Source: Amycolatopsis sp. QT-25
GTDB lineage: Bacteria; Actinomycetota; Actinomycetes; Mycobacteriales; Pseudonocardiaceae
Reading direction: 5' to 3'
Length of the DNA: 64,000 nucleotides
Assembly (NCBI RefSeq): GCF_029369745.1
Contig: NZ_CP120210.1
Span: forward strand, 496,001 to 560,000
Shown: in pieces, positions 36,559-44,665 of the stretch
Layout of the letters: the number at the start of each line of letters is the position of its first letter
How positions within the stretch are numbered: position 1 is the stretch's first letter
Position numbers and translations under genes: made by a program
Notes under the pieces: generated by a model
The model's database searches: none
The model's input: only the letters and a program-made list of their open reading frames with translations
Told to the model about the DNA's origin: nothing

Positions 36559-38462
36559 TTCGTCCCCTCCGTACTGGTGATGATCTCCGTGAAGACGCCT
36601 TGCAGCTCCTCGGCCTTGAACGGCAGCCCGGCGACCTTCGTGTACGACTTCACGTCGACGAGGTACTTGGCCCTCAAGAGCATCGAAAGCTGGCCGAGGT
36701 TCATTTCAGGGACGACGACGGTGTCGTACGAACGGAGTACGTCACCGAGGTTGCCGGGGAACGGGTTGAGATGCCGGAGATGCGCCTGCGCGATCGGCAT
36801 CCCGTCCTTGCGGACGCGGCGGCACGCGGCGCCGATCGGGCCGTAGGACGAGCCCCAGCCGAGCGCCAGCACCCGTGCCTTGCCGCCGCTCGGGTCGTCG
36901 ACGACGAGGCCGGGCACGTCGATGCCGTCGATCTTGGCCTGGCGCAGGCGGACCATCTTGTCGTGGTTGTCGGGCTCGTAGGAGATGTGGCCGGTCTTGT
37001 CGGCCTTCTCCAGCCCGCCGATGCGGTGCTGCAGACCGGCCACGCCCGGCACCGCCCACGCGCGGGCGAGGGTCTCGGGATCGCGTACATACGGCCAGAA
37101 TTCCCCGGAATCGTCCTCGGCATTCGGCTCGGTGGCGAATTCCACCCGCAGATCCGGCAGCTCCTCGACGTCCGGGATCAGCCACGGCTCGGAGCCGTTC
37201 GCGATCGCGCCGTCCGAGAGCAGGAAGACCGGCGTGCGGTACTTCAGCGCGATCCGGGTGGCCTCCAGCGCCGCGTCGAAACAGTCGGCGGGCGACAGCG
37301 GCGCGACGATCGGCACCGGGGATTCGCCGTTGCGGCCGAACATCGCCTGCAGCAGGTCGGCCTGCTCGGTCTTGGTCGGCAGCCCGGTCGACGGGCCGCC
37401 GCGCTGGACGTCGACGACGACCAGCGGCAGTTCGGTCATCACCGCGAGACCGATGGCCTCGGACTTCAGCGCGACACCGGGCCCGGAGGTCGAGGTGACG
37501 CCCAGCGCACCGCCGTAGGAGGCGCCGAGTGCCGCGCCGATGCCGGCGATCTCGTCCTCGGCCTGGAAGGTGAGGATGCCGTAGTTCTTGTGTCTGGACA
37601 GCTCGTGGAGGATGTCCGACGCCGGGGTGATGGGATACGTGCCCAGCAGGATCTGCAGGCCGGACTGCTGCCCGGCGGCGACCAGCCCGTACGCCAGGGC
37701 GGTGTTCCCGGTGATCTGGCGGTACGTGCCCTGGTTGAGCTTCGCGGGCGCGACCTCGTACGTCGTCGCGAACGACTCCGTCGTCTCGCCGTAGTTCCAA
37801 CCGGCGCGGAAGGCCAGGATGTTGGCCTCGGCGATGTCGGCCTTCTTCGCGAACTTCTCGCGCAGGAAGCGTTCCGTGCCCTCGGTCGGCCGGTGGTACA
37901 TCCAGGAGAGCAACCCGAGCGCGAACATGTTCTTCGCGCGTTCGGCGTCCTTTTTGGACAGTCCGGTCGCTTCGAGCGCGCCCCTGGTCAACGTCGACAT
38001 GGCCACCCGGTGGACTTGATAGGCCGAAAGGGTGTCGTCGTCGAGAGGGTCGTTGTCGTACCCGACCTTGACCAGGTTCCGCTTCGTGAACTCGTCGGTG
38101 TTGAGGATGATCGTCCCGCCCGACGGAACGTCGGCGACGTTCGCCTTCAGCGCGGCGGGGTTCATGGCGACCAGGACGTCCGGCCGGTCGCCCGGCGTCA
38201 GAATGTCATAGTCGGCGAAGTGCACCTGGAAGCTCGAGACACCCGGGATCGTGCCCTGTGGCGCGCGGATCTCCGCGGGGAAGTTCGGCATGGTCGACAG
38301 GTCGTTGCCGAACGCGGCCGCTTCCGAGGTGAACCTGTCGCCCGTCAGCTGCATGCCGTCACCGGAGTCGCCGGCGAACCGGATGACCACCCGGTCCAGC
38401 TTGGCGACCTCGGTGGGCCGGACGGCCGACAAGGAGCCGTTGCCGTTCGCACTCGTGCTCAT
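36555..38462 (-). CDS. korA: 2-oxoglutarate:ferredoxin oxidoreductase, alpha subunit (gamma-alpha fusion)
   Basis: 635 residues. The N-terminal third is the gamma domain (RFAGDSGDGMQLTGDRFT, MPNFPAEIRAPQGTIPGVSS). The alpha domain follows with GTYPITPASDILHELSRHKN and AEDEIAGIGAALGASYGG, where the glutamate activates TPP, then TSTSGPGVALKSEAIG. The fused gamma-alpha layout and an absent delta ferredoxin subunit match mycobacterial KorA (Rv2455c). First gene of the korAB operon on the minus strand; ATG 38462. Confidence 0.95.
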   Translation of the reverse strand: MSTSANGNGSLSAVRPTEVAKLDRVVIRFAGDSGDGMQLTGDRFTSEAAAFGNDLSTMPNFPAEIRAPQGTIPGVSSFQVHFADYDILTPGDRPDVLVAMNPAALKANVADVPSGGTIILNTDEFTKRNLVKVGYDNDPLDDDTLSAYQVHRVAMSTLTRGALEATGLSKKDAERAKNMFALGLLSWMYHRPTEGTERFLREKFAKKADIAEANILAFRAGWNYGETTESFATTYEVAPAKLNQGTYRQITGNTALAYGLVAAGQQSGLQILLGTYPITPASDILHELSRHKNYGILTFQAEDEIAGIGAALGASYGGALGVTSTSGPGVALKSEAIGLAVMTELPLVVVDVQRGGPSTGLPTKTEQADLLQAMFGRNGESPVPIVAPLSPADCFDAALEATRIALKYRTPVFLLSDGAIANGSEPWLIPDVEELPDLRVEFATEPNAEDDSGEFWPYVRDPETLARAWAVPGVAGLQHRIGGLEKADKTGHISYEPDNHDKMVRLRQAKIDGIDVPGLVVDDPSGGKARVLALGWGSSYGPIGAACRRVRKDGMPIAQAHLRHLNPFPGNLGDVLRSYDTVVVPEMNLGQLSMLLRAKYLVDVKSYTKVAGLPFKAEELQGVFTEIITSTEGTK

Positions 38463-38668
38463 AGGTCAGGGATTCCCTCTCTCCCGACGTGCGTCGTCCC
38501 CGGCCGTGCCGGAGATCCGGTGCCTCGCCCGGCGATGTCGGCCAGGTCACAGGTGCCATGTCCCGAGGTTAGTCCCCGGCACACCTTCCAGGTTGCCGCA
38601 AAAACGGTCCGGACCTACTTCTCGCGTGTCCTGAGCTCGTCGTCGAGCGGGGATTTCCCGATTTATCT

Positions 38669-38683
38669 GTTACCGATGGTAAC
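38669..38683. promoter_or_regulatory. Inverted repeat GTTACC-GAT-GGTAAC
   Basis: Perfect 6-bp inverted repeat with 3-bp centre in the 289-bp gap between korA (upstream side) and the 3' end of the enoyl-CoA hydratase gene. Palindromes with TTACC/GGTAA halves are common TetR-family operators near fatty-acid genes in actinobacteria. It could control korAB; the regulator is not in view. Confidence 0.4.
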
Positions 38684-38751
38684 GGTTAGTTGTGCGGCTC
38701 GATTGTGAGCCGTATCTCCTTCAAGGGTAGTGAAGTCCCGTTGGGGAACGG

Positions 38752-39504
38752 TCATCGGCCGGTGATGGCGGCGCGCAGCTCGGTGAGCCGTTCGGCGAAC
38801 GCGGGCCCGGTGAGCGACGCGATCTGCGGCTCGATCTCGGCGTCGACGGCGGCCGGATGGTCGGTCAATGACGCGGTGTGCCGAAGCGTGCGCTTCGTCG
38901 CCAAAAGGATGTCGCGGGGAGCTTCGACGGCGGGTTTCGCCAGTTCACGGGCGGCCTCGACCAGATCTCCGTCGACGAGCCGGAGCGCTAGTCCGCATTC
39001 CACAGCCGCTTCGGCACCGACGACCTCCCCGAAGAGGGTCATTGCCGCGGCCTTCTGCGGACCGACGAGCCGCTGGATCATCCACGTCATCCCGCCGCCG
39101 GGATGGATGCCGAGATCGAGAAATCTGGCCACGAACTTCGCCTTCGGTCCCACGATGCGGACGTCCGCGGCGAGCGCGAGGTTCAGACCGGCCCCCACGG
39201 CGGCACCGCCGACCGCGGCGATCGTCGGCAGGGAACACCGCGCAACCGAGAGGAATCCGGCGTAAATGGCGCGGAGGCCGTCCTCCCTGGCCTCGGCGAG
39301 GGTGTCCAGGTCCGCGCCCGCGCAGAAGGCCGGAGGTGCGCCGGTGACGACCAAGGCGTGGACGCTTTCGTCGGCTTCGGCGCGCGAAACGGCCTCGGCC
39401 AGCCGCGCGGACAGGTCGAGGGTCAGGGCGTTGCGGGTCGCGGGCGCGTCGATGGTGAGCACGGCGACGCCACCGTCGTGGCTGGAGCGGATTCGATCGG
39501 TCAC
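38752..39504 (-). CDS. Enoyl-CoA hydratase/isomerase family protein
   Basis: Crotonase-fold protein, 250 residues. Oxyanion-hole elements are PAFCAGADLDTLAEA and IAAVGGAAVGAGLNLALAADVRI. The region FLDLGIHPGGGMTWMIQRLVG takes the place of the usual catalytic-glutamate block, and I do not see the standard second glutamate in register, so hydratase activity is not assured. Substrate unknown. Its start faces the 44-bp tandem repeat that separates it from the lrp gene on the same strand. Confidence 0.88.
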   Translation of the reverse strand: MTDRIRSSHDGGVAVLTIDAPATRNALTLDLSARLAEAVSRAEADESVHALVVTGAPPAFCAGADLDTLAEAREDGLRAIYAGFLSVARCSLPTIAAVGGAAVGAGLNLALAADVRIVGPKAKFVARFLDLGIHPGGGMTWMIQRLVGPQKAAAMTLFGEVVGAEAAVECGLALRLVDGDLVEAARELAKPAVEAPRDILLATKRTLRHTASLTDHPAAVDAEIEPQIASLTGPAFAERLTELRAAITGR

Positions 39505-39517
39505 GGGACCGAGGGTG

Positions 39518-39652
39518 TCATGCCTCGGGGGTCGGCGGGTGTTCCGCCAACCAGGAAAGGTTCATGCCTCGGGGGTCGGCGGGCGTTCCACCAACCAGGA
39601 AAGGTTCATGCCTCGGGGGTCGGCGGGCGTTCCACCAATCAGGAAAGGTTCA
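39518..39652. repeat. 44-bp tandem repeat of the 3' end of the lrp gene
   Basis: TCATGCCTCGGGGGTCGG begins at 39518, 39562, 39606 and 39650, an exact 44-bp period. The copy at 39650 is the real end of the downstream-read lrp gene (minus strand: ERPPTPEA and stop). The other three repeat the same coding end with its TGA past the true stop, nearly identical to each other. The period is not a multiple of 3. Confidence 0.95.
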
Positions 39653-40102
39653 TGCCTCGGGGGTCGGCGGGCGTTCCAACAGCCGGGAAAGAACGACGGT
39701 GGAGACCGTGCGGTCGACGATCTCCAATCCGCGCAGCCGTTCCAGCGCCGTCTCCAGATGGTGGATGTCCGACGCGCGGAGGTGGACGATCGCGTCGGCC
39801 GCGCCGGACACCGTGTAGGCGGCGACGACCTCGGGCAACGGCTCCAGCCGGGCGCGGATGCGGGCCGGGGTGATGTTGCCGTTGCAGGTCATCTCGACGA
39901 ACGCCTCCGTGCCCCAGCCCAGTGCCTCAGGGTCCACGACCGCGGTGAAACCGCGCAGGACCCCGGTTTCGAGCAGTCTGTCGACCCTTCGTTTCACCGC
40001 GGGCGCGGACAGGCCGACGACCTTGCCGATGTCGGCGTAGCTGGACCTCGCGTTGGCCATCAGACAGGAAACGATTCGCTGGTCGATGGTGTTCACACGC
40101 AA
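39650..40102 (-). CDS. Lrp/AsnC-family transcriptional regulator
   Basis: 150 residues. N-terminal helix-turn-helix (IDQRIVSCLMANARSSYADIGKVVGLSAPAVKRRVDRLLE split at about residues 6-46) and C-terminal RAM ligand-binding domain (VVAAYTVSGAADAIVHLRAS, IHHLETALERLRGL). TTG 40102. Divergent from a DDAH-like gene with a 67-bp gap, the same pair as Rv2324 / Rv2323c in Mycobacterium tuberculosis, so it probably senses an amino acid such as arginine or ornithine and controls that gene. Its 3' end has been tandemly copied. Confidence 0.93.
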   Translation of the reverse strand: MRVNTIDQRIVSCLMANARSSYADIGKVVGLSAPAVKRRVDRLLETGVLRGFTAVVDPEALGWGTEAFVEMTCNGNITPARIRARLEPLPEVVAAYTVSGAADAIVHLRASDIHHLETALERLRGLEIVDRTVSTVVLSRLLERPPTPEA

Positions 40103-40169
40103 TGTTTAGCAGGGATGTGCGCAGCGAACAGCGATTGCTTGCGAATTAGGGGAGACTTACCCTTCGGAT

Positions 40170-41012
40170 ATGCCGGAACTGGAGCAGCCCCGTGTACCCA
40201 CGACGCGCCGCTACCTCATGTGTCCGCCGCGGTATTTCGCGGTGGATTACGTCATCAACCCTTGGATGGACCCGTCCGTCCCGGTCAGCGTCGACACCGC
40301 GATGGCGCAATGGACCGAACTCCGTGACACCTACCGACGCCTCGGCCACACCGTCGAGGAGATCGACGCGCAGCCCGGCCTGCCCGACATGGTGTTCGCC
40401 GCGAACTCCGGCACCGTCGTCGACGGCCGTCTCCTCGGTTCCCGGTTCCGCGCCCCGCAGCGCACCGCCGAGGCCGAGCACTTCCGCCGCTGGTTCGTCG
40501 AGCACGGCTACCGCGACATCACCATGCCCGAGAAGATCAACGAGGCCGAAGGCGACTTCGCCTGGACCGGCAAGGTCCTGCTCGCCGGCACCGGCTTCCG
40601 GACCGACCCGGCCGCGCACGCCGAAGCGCAGGAAGTCCTCGGCGTCCCGGTCGTCTCGCTGCGGCTGATCGACCCCAGCTACTACCACCTCGACACCGCG
40701 CTGTTCGTGCTCACCGAGGCCACCGACGCCACGCCCGCCCAGATCGCCTACTTCCCGGAAGCGTTCTCGGCCGGATCGCGGAAGGTGCTGGAGCGGATGT
40801 TCCCGGACGCGGTAATCGCGGACCGGGCCGACGCGGAGTGCTTCGGGCTGAACGGGGTGTCCGACGGCCGCAACGTCGTCCTGCCGGTCGAGGCGACCGG
40901 CTTGGCGGCGCGGCTGACCGGACGCGGCTACGAAGTCGTCTTCCTGGACATCTCCGAACTCCGGAAGGCCGGCGGCGGCCCGAAGTGCTGCACCCTGGAG
41001 ATCCGCAAGTAA
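40170..41012 (+). CDS. ddaH: Dimethylargininase / arginine-deiminase superfamily amidinohydrolase
   Basis: 280 residues of the guanidino-group modifying superfamily. Conserved CPPRYFAVDYVINPWMD start, LPDMVFAANSGTVV, EGDFAWTG, SYYHLDTALFVL with the catalytic His, and PKCCTLEIRK with the nucleophile Cys at 273 or 274. Homologues (Rv2323c type) sit beside ornithine aminotransferase rocD genes; none follows here. Possible substrates are dimethylarginine, arginine or a related guanidine. ATG 40170; the Lrp regulator is divergent and probably controls it. Confidence 0.85.
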   Translation: MPELEQPRVPTTRRYLMCPPRYFAVDYVINPWMDPSVPVSVDTAMAQWTELRDTYRRLGHTVEEIDAQPGLPDMVFAANSGTVVDGRLLGSRFRAPQRTAEAEHFRRWFVEHGYRDITMPEKINEAEGDFAWTGKVLLAGTGFRTDPAAHAEAQEVLGVPVVSLRLIDPSYYHLDTALFVLTEATDATPAQIAYFPEAFSAGSRKVLERMFPDAVIADRADAECFGLNGVSDGRNVVLPVEATGLAARLTGRGYEVVFLDISELRKAGGGPKCCTLEIRK

Positions 41013-41080
41013 TCCTTTCGTGGACACCTTGCGGGATCATGTAACTACTCCGTTCGCCAACTCGATTAATCGGGAAACAC

Positions 41081-41108
41081 ACTGAGTCCCGAATACTGAG
41101 TCCCGAAC
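41081..41108 (+). repeat. 14-bp tandem repeat before the deacetylase gene
   Basis: ACTGAGTCCCGAAT (41081) is followed at once by ACTGAGTCCCGAAC (41095), 9 bp before ATG 41118. A 10-bp palindrome CGATTAATCG lies at 41063-41072. They could form part of a promoter or operator for the polysaccharide locus. Confidence 0.5.
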
Positions 41109-41117
41109 GAGGCGCGG

Positions 41118-41774
41118 ATGGTGATCCTGGCGATAGGCGGCGTGGGCAGGCCCGTGCGCGCGCTGGATCCCGGCGAAAACGAATCATGGGTGACCGTCGA
41201 ACAGTTCGAACGCGTGCTCGACACGGTGGCCGGCCGGGAGGACGTCGGGCTCACCTTCGACGACGGCAACTCCTCGGACGTCGAGATCGCGCTCCCCAGA
41301 CTGGTGGAGCGCGAGCTCACGGCGGAGTTCTTCCCGCTGGCCGGCCGGATCGGGCAATGGGGTTTCCTCGACGCCGAGGGGCTTCGGAAGCTGGTCGACG
41401 CGGGGATGTCGATCGGCTCGCACGGCTGGGCACATCGCGACTGGCGGCGGCTCGACGGCAGCCAGGCCCGGCGCGAGTTCGAAACCGCGCCGAAACTGCT
41501 CGCCGATCTGAGCGGCGCACCCGTGCGCGCGTACGCGCCGCCGTTCGGCGCCTACGACCGGCGCGTGCTCGGCAGGCTCCGGCGTTCCGGCGCGACGAAG
41601 GTCTACACGACCGAAGGCGGCGCGGCGTCGCGCGACGGCTGGCTGCGGCCGCGGGTCGAGGTCCGGCACGACGTCGACCAGGAGTGGATCGACAACGTCC
41701 TCGCTGACCGGGAGGGCCTGTACCGCCGAGCGGGGCGGGCCATCGCGCGGGTCGCCAGGCTCGCCCGATTTTGA
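41118..41774 (+). CDS. Polysaccharide deacetylase (NodB domain)
   Basis: Carbohydrate esterase family 4 fold, 218 residues. The catalytic base and metal site are LTFDDGNSSDVEIAL (Asp48-Asp49), and GSHGWAHRD gives metal-binding His102 and His106. A later block is YAPPFGAYDRRVLGRLRRSG. There is no signal peptide, so the protein appears cytoplasmic or acts on a lipid-linked precursor, unlike secreted chitin or peptidoglycan deacetylases. ATG 41118 follows GAGGCGCGG. First gene of the exopolysaccharide region; it may N-deacetylate a sugar unit. Confidence 0.85.
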   Translation: MVILAIGGVGRPVRALDPGENESWVTVEQFERVLDTVAGREDVGLTFDDGNSSDVEIALPRLVERELTAEFFPLAGRIGQWGFLDAEGLRKLVDAGMSIGSHGWAHRDWRRLDGSQARREFETAPKLLADLSGAPVRAYAPPFGAYDRRVLGRLRRSGATKVYTTEGGAASRDGWLRPRVEVRHDVDQEWIDNVLADREGLYRRAGRAIARVARLARF

Positions 41775-42068
41775 CCGGTTTTCTTTTTGTGGTGGGAAAG
41801 TCTTGTCGACCAAGCCGAATCGGTGACCCGCTCCGTGGCGCTCACGGGCCCGGTGCCGCTGGAACGTCGACGGTGTCGTCCTCGAGACCGCCCTCGATCG
41901 AGACGAAACCCTTACGCGGCCCCTGTAGCGTTTCGCACCCGTCGAACGATGAGTGATTCCCTTGCCGCACAGGTATTCCGCCAAACGCAGGCGAACCGCG
42001 GACGGTGGTAACGAACCCGGTCCTCCGGCCGACCAACGGGCAGCGGAACGCGGCTGGAGGAATTCGTC

Positions 42069-43385
42069 ATGAAGATCAGTGTCTTCGGGCTCGGTTACGT
42101 CGGTTGTGTGTCGGCGGCGTGCCTGGCCGGACGTGGGCACGAGGTCGTCGGGGTGGACGTGAACCCGGTGAAGATCGACCTCGTCTCCAGCGGCAAGGCG
42201 CCGGTGGTCGAGGAGCGGATCGGGGAACTGACCGCCGAGGTGGTGGCCCAAGGCAGGCTCAGAGCCACCACCGACGTCGGACAGGCGATCGCGGACAGCG
42301 AAGTCTCCCTGATCTGTGTCGGTACCCCGTCGGCGCCGAACGGCAGCCTTTCGACGGCCTTCCTGGAGCGCGTGGCCGAGGAGATCGGCGAGGCGCTCAA
42401 GACCAAGACCGAGCGGCACACCGTCGTCTTCCGCAGCACCATGTTGCCGGGCACCTGCCTGGACCTGCTCGTCCCCATCCTCGAGAAGTCGTCCGGTCGC
42501 ACCGCCGGTGTCGACTTCGGGGTCGCGGTGAACCCCGAGTTCCTGCGCGAGGGCAGCAGCGTCCGGGACTTCTTCGACCCGCCCAAGACCGTCATCGGCG
42601 AACTCGACGCGGCCAGCGGCGACGTCGTCGCGGCGCTGTACGAAGGGCTCCCCGGCGAGGTCTTCCGCGTCGCGATCCCGGTCGCCGAGATGACGAAGTA
42701 CGCCGACAACTCCTTCCACGGCCTCAAGATCGGCTTCGCGAACGAGCTCGGTGCCATTTGCCGCGCACTCGGGCTCGACTCGCATCAGGTGATCGACGTC
42801 TTCCTCGCCGACCGCAAGCTCAACATCAGTCCCGCCTACCTTCGCCCCGGGTTCGCTTTCGGCGGCTCGTGCCTCCCCAAGGATCTGCGCGGCCTGGTCT
42901 ACGCCGCGCACCGCGCGGACGTCGCCGTCCCGATCCTGTCGCACGTGCTGCCCTCGAACGACGAACACCTCCAGCGCGCCTTCGACCTGGTCGCGCGCAC
43001 CGGAAAACGCAAGGTCGGGCTGTTCGGCCTGTCCTTCAAACCCGGCACCGACGACCTCCGCGAGAGCCCGCTCGTCGAGCTGGCGGAGCGGTTGCTCGGC
43101 AAGGGGTACGACCTCCGCATCTACGACGCCAACGTCAGCCTTTCCCGGCTGATGGGCGCGAACCGCGAGTACATCGAGGGCAGGCTGCCGCATCTCGGCC
43201 AGCTGCTGGCCGGCTCCATCGACGAGGTCGTCGACCACGCCGAGGTCTGTCTCGTCGGCTGCACCGATCCGGAGGTCCTCGCGGCCCTCCCGGCGGGCGG
43301 CGGCCACACCATCATCGATCTCGTCCGCGTACCCGACGCCGACCGGCGCCGGACTGAAGAGGGATATGTCGGTCTTGCCTGGTAA
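42069..43385 (+). CDS. GDP-mannose/UDP-sugar 6-dehydrogenase, AlgD type
   Basis: Nucleotide-sugar dehydrogenase, 438 residues, four-electron oxidation of a sugar C6 to a uronate. NAD site FGLGYVGCVSAACLAGRGHE; catalytic Cys268 in FGGSCLPKDLRG; C-terminal LGLSFKPGTDDLRESPLVELAE read here as LFGLSFKPGTDDLRE and SPLVELAERLL. From memory of the families, the start ISVFGLGYVG, the block VDFGVAVNPEFLREG and the block GANREYIEG fit GDP-mannose dehydrogenase (AlgD) better than UDP-glucose dehydrogenase. ATG 42069 follows GGAGGAA. It would supply the uronic acid for the polymer. The 294-bp gap before it probably contains its promoter. Confidence 0.85.
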   Translation: MKISVFGLGYVGCVSAACLAGRGHEVVGVDVNPVKIDLVSSGKAPVVEERIGELTAEVVAQGRLRATTDVGQAIADSEVSLICVGTPSAPNGSLSTAFLERVAEEIGEALKTKTERHTVVFRSTMLPGTCLDLLVPILEKSSGRTAGVDFGVAVNPEFLREGSSVRDFFDPPKTVIGELDAASGDVVAALYEGLPGEVFRVAIPVAEMTKYADNSFHGLKIGFANELGAICRALGLDSHQVIDVFLADRKLNISPAYLRPGFAFGGSCLPKDLRGLVYAAHRADVAVPILSHVLPSNDEHLQRAFDLVARTGKRKVGLFGLSFKPGTDDLRESPLVELAERLLGKGYDLRIYDANVSLSRLMGANREYIEGRLPHLGQLLAGSIDEVVDHAEVCLVGCTDPEVLAALPAGGGHTIIDLVRVPDADRRRTEEGYVGLAW

Positions 43386-44553
43386 AGCTCTCATCCTCGT
43401 CGAGAACCTTTCCGTCCCCTTCGATCGCCGCGTGTGGCAGGAGTGCCAGACACTTCGTGACGCCGGCTGGGACGTCCACGTCATCTGTCCACAGGGGACG
43501 AAACGGGACACCGAAGCCGAAGTCACCATCGACGGCGTCCACATCCTGCGGTACCCGCTGACGGCCGCCACCGGTGGCCCGGCGGGGTACGTCCAGGAGT
43601 ACGGCTCCGCGCTGTGGCACACGCTCCGGCTCGCCCGCGAGGTCGGCCGGGTGGACGTCGTGCACGCCTGCAACCCACCGGACCTGCTGTTCCTGGTCGC
43701 GCTGTACCTCAAGCGCCAGGGCGCGAAGTTCATCTTCGACCAGCACGACCTGTGCCCCGAGCTCTACCTTTCGCGGTTCGACCGCGGCGAGGACTTCCTG
43801 TACCGCGCGGTCTGCGCGCTGGAGCGCCGCACGTACAAGACGGCCGACGTCGTCATCGCGACCAACGAGAGCTACAAGGACGTCGCCGTGAAGCGCGGCG
43901 GCAAGTCGCCGGAGGACGTCTTCGTCGTGCGAAGCGCGCCTGTGGTCGAGCGGTTCCATCAGGTCCCGGTCGAACCCGAGTTGAAGAAGGGCAAGCCGTA
44001 TCTGCTCGCGTACCTCGGTGTGATGGGCCCGCAGGACGGTGTCGACTACGCCTTGCGGGCGCTCGCGTCCCTGCGTGACGAGGTCGGCCGCACCGACTGG
44101 CACGCCGTGTTCATCGGGTCCGGTGACGCCTTCGACGACATGGTGGCGTTGTCGAAGGAACTGAAGCTCGACGACCAGGTCGAGTTCACCGGCCGGATCT
44201 CCGACGAAGACCTGCTGCGTCACCTGTCCGCGGCCGACGTCTGCCTCTCGCCGGACCCGCTCAATCCGCTCAACGACGTGTCGACCATGAACAAGATCAT
44301 GGAGTACATGGCGATGAGCCGTCCGATCGTCTCCTTCGAACTGCGGGAGGCCCGGGTTTCGGCCGGGGAGGCCGCGCTGTACGCGCCGGCGAACGACGAG
44401 CCGGAGTTCGCGAAGCTGATCGCGCATCTGCTCGACTCGCCGGAGCAGCGGGCCGCGATGGGCGAGCTGGGACGGGCGCGCGTCGCCGGTCCGCTTTCTT
44501 GGGAGAACTCCCAGAAAGCCCTGCTCGCGGCCTACGAGGCCGCGACCCGTTGA
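43366..44553 (+). CDS. GT4 glycosyltransferase
   Basis: GT-B glycosyltransferase, 395 residues, starting inside the last 20 bp of the dehydrogenase gene. LVENLSVPFDRRVWQECQTLR is the acceptor domain start; HACNPPDLLFLVAL, FDQHDLCPELY and the C-terminal block PDPLNPLNDVSTMNKIMEYMA with the donor-site glutamate follow in order. The FDRRVWQE start is common in exopolysaccharide-type GT4 enzymes. Sugar specificity unknown. Translational coupling with the dehydrogenase suggests the two act in one pathway. Confidence 0.88.
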   Translation: MSVLPGKALILVENLSVPFDRRVWQECQTLRDAGWDVHVICPQGTKRDTEAEVTIDGVHILRYPLTAATGGPAGYVQEYGSALWHTLRLAREVGRVDVVHACNPPDLLFLVALYLKRQGAKFIFDQHDLCPELYLSRFDRGEDFLYRAVCALERRTYKTADVVIATNESYKDVAVKRGGKSPEDVFVVRSAPVVERFHQVPVEPELKKGKPYLLAYLGVMGPQDGVDYALRALASLRDEVGRTDWHAVFIGSGDAFDDMVALSKELKLDDQVEFTGRISDEDLLRHLSAADVCLSPDPLNPLNDVSTMNKIMEYMAMSRPIVSFELREARVSAGEAALYAPANDEPEFAKLIAHLLDSPEQRAAMGELGRARVAGPLSWENSQKALLAAYEAATR

Positions 44554-44665
44554 TCGACATCCCGGTCGCGTTTCGAACAAGACTCGGGAAATCCTGTAAC
44601 CAACGCCGTGGTCGGTCCGACGGGATTCATGCCACATCCGACCGCGCCGATGGGAGATCCCGGCT

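Noticed and set aside
36600-38708. Long plus-strand frame opposite korA
   Set aside because: Low-complexity composition and exact mirror of korA codon structure, so it is a shadow frame.
41775-42068. Cyclic-di-AMP (ydaO-type) riboswitch in the gap before the AlgD-like gene
   Set aside because: A GC-rich stretch near 41980-42040 can be folded, but I cannot find the conserved core of that class.
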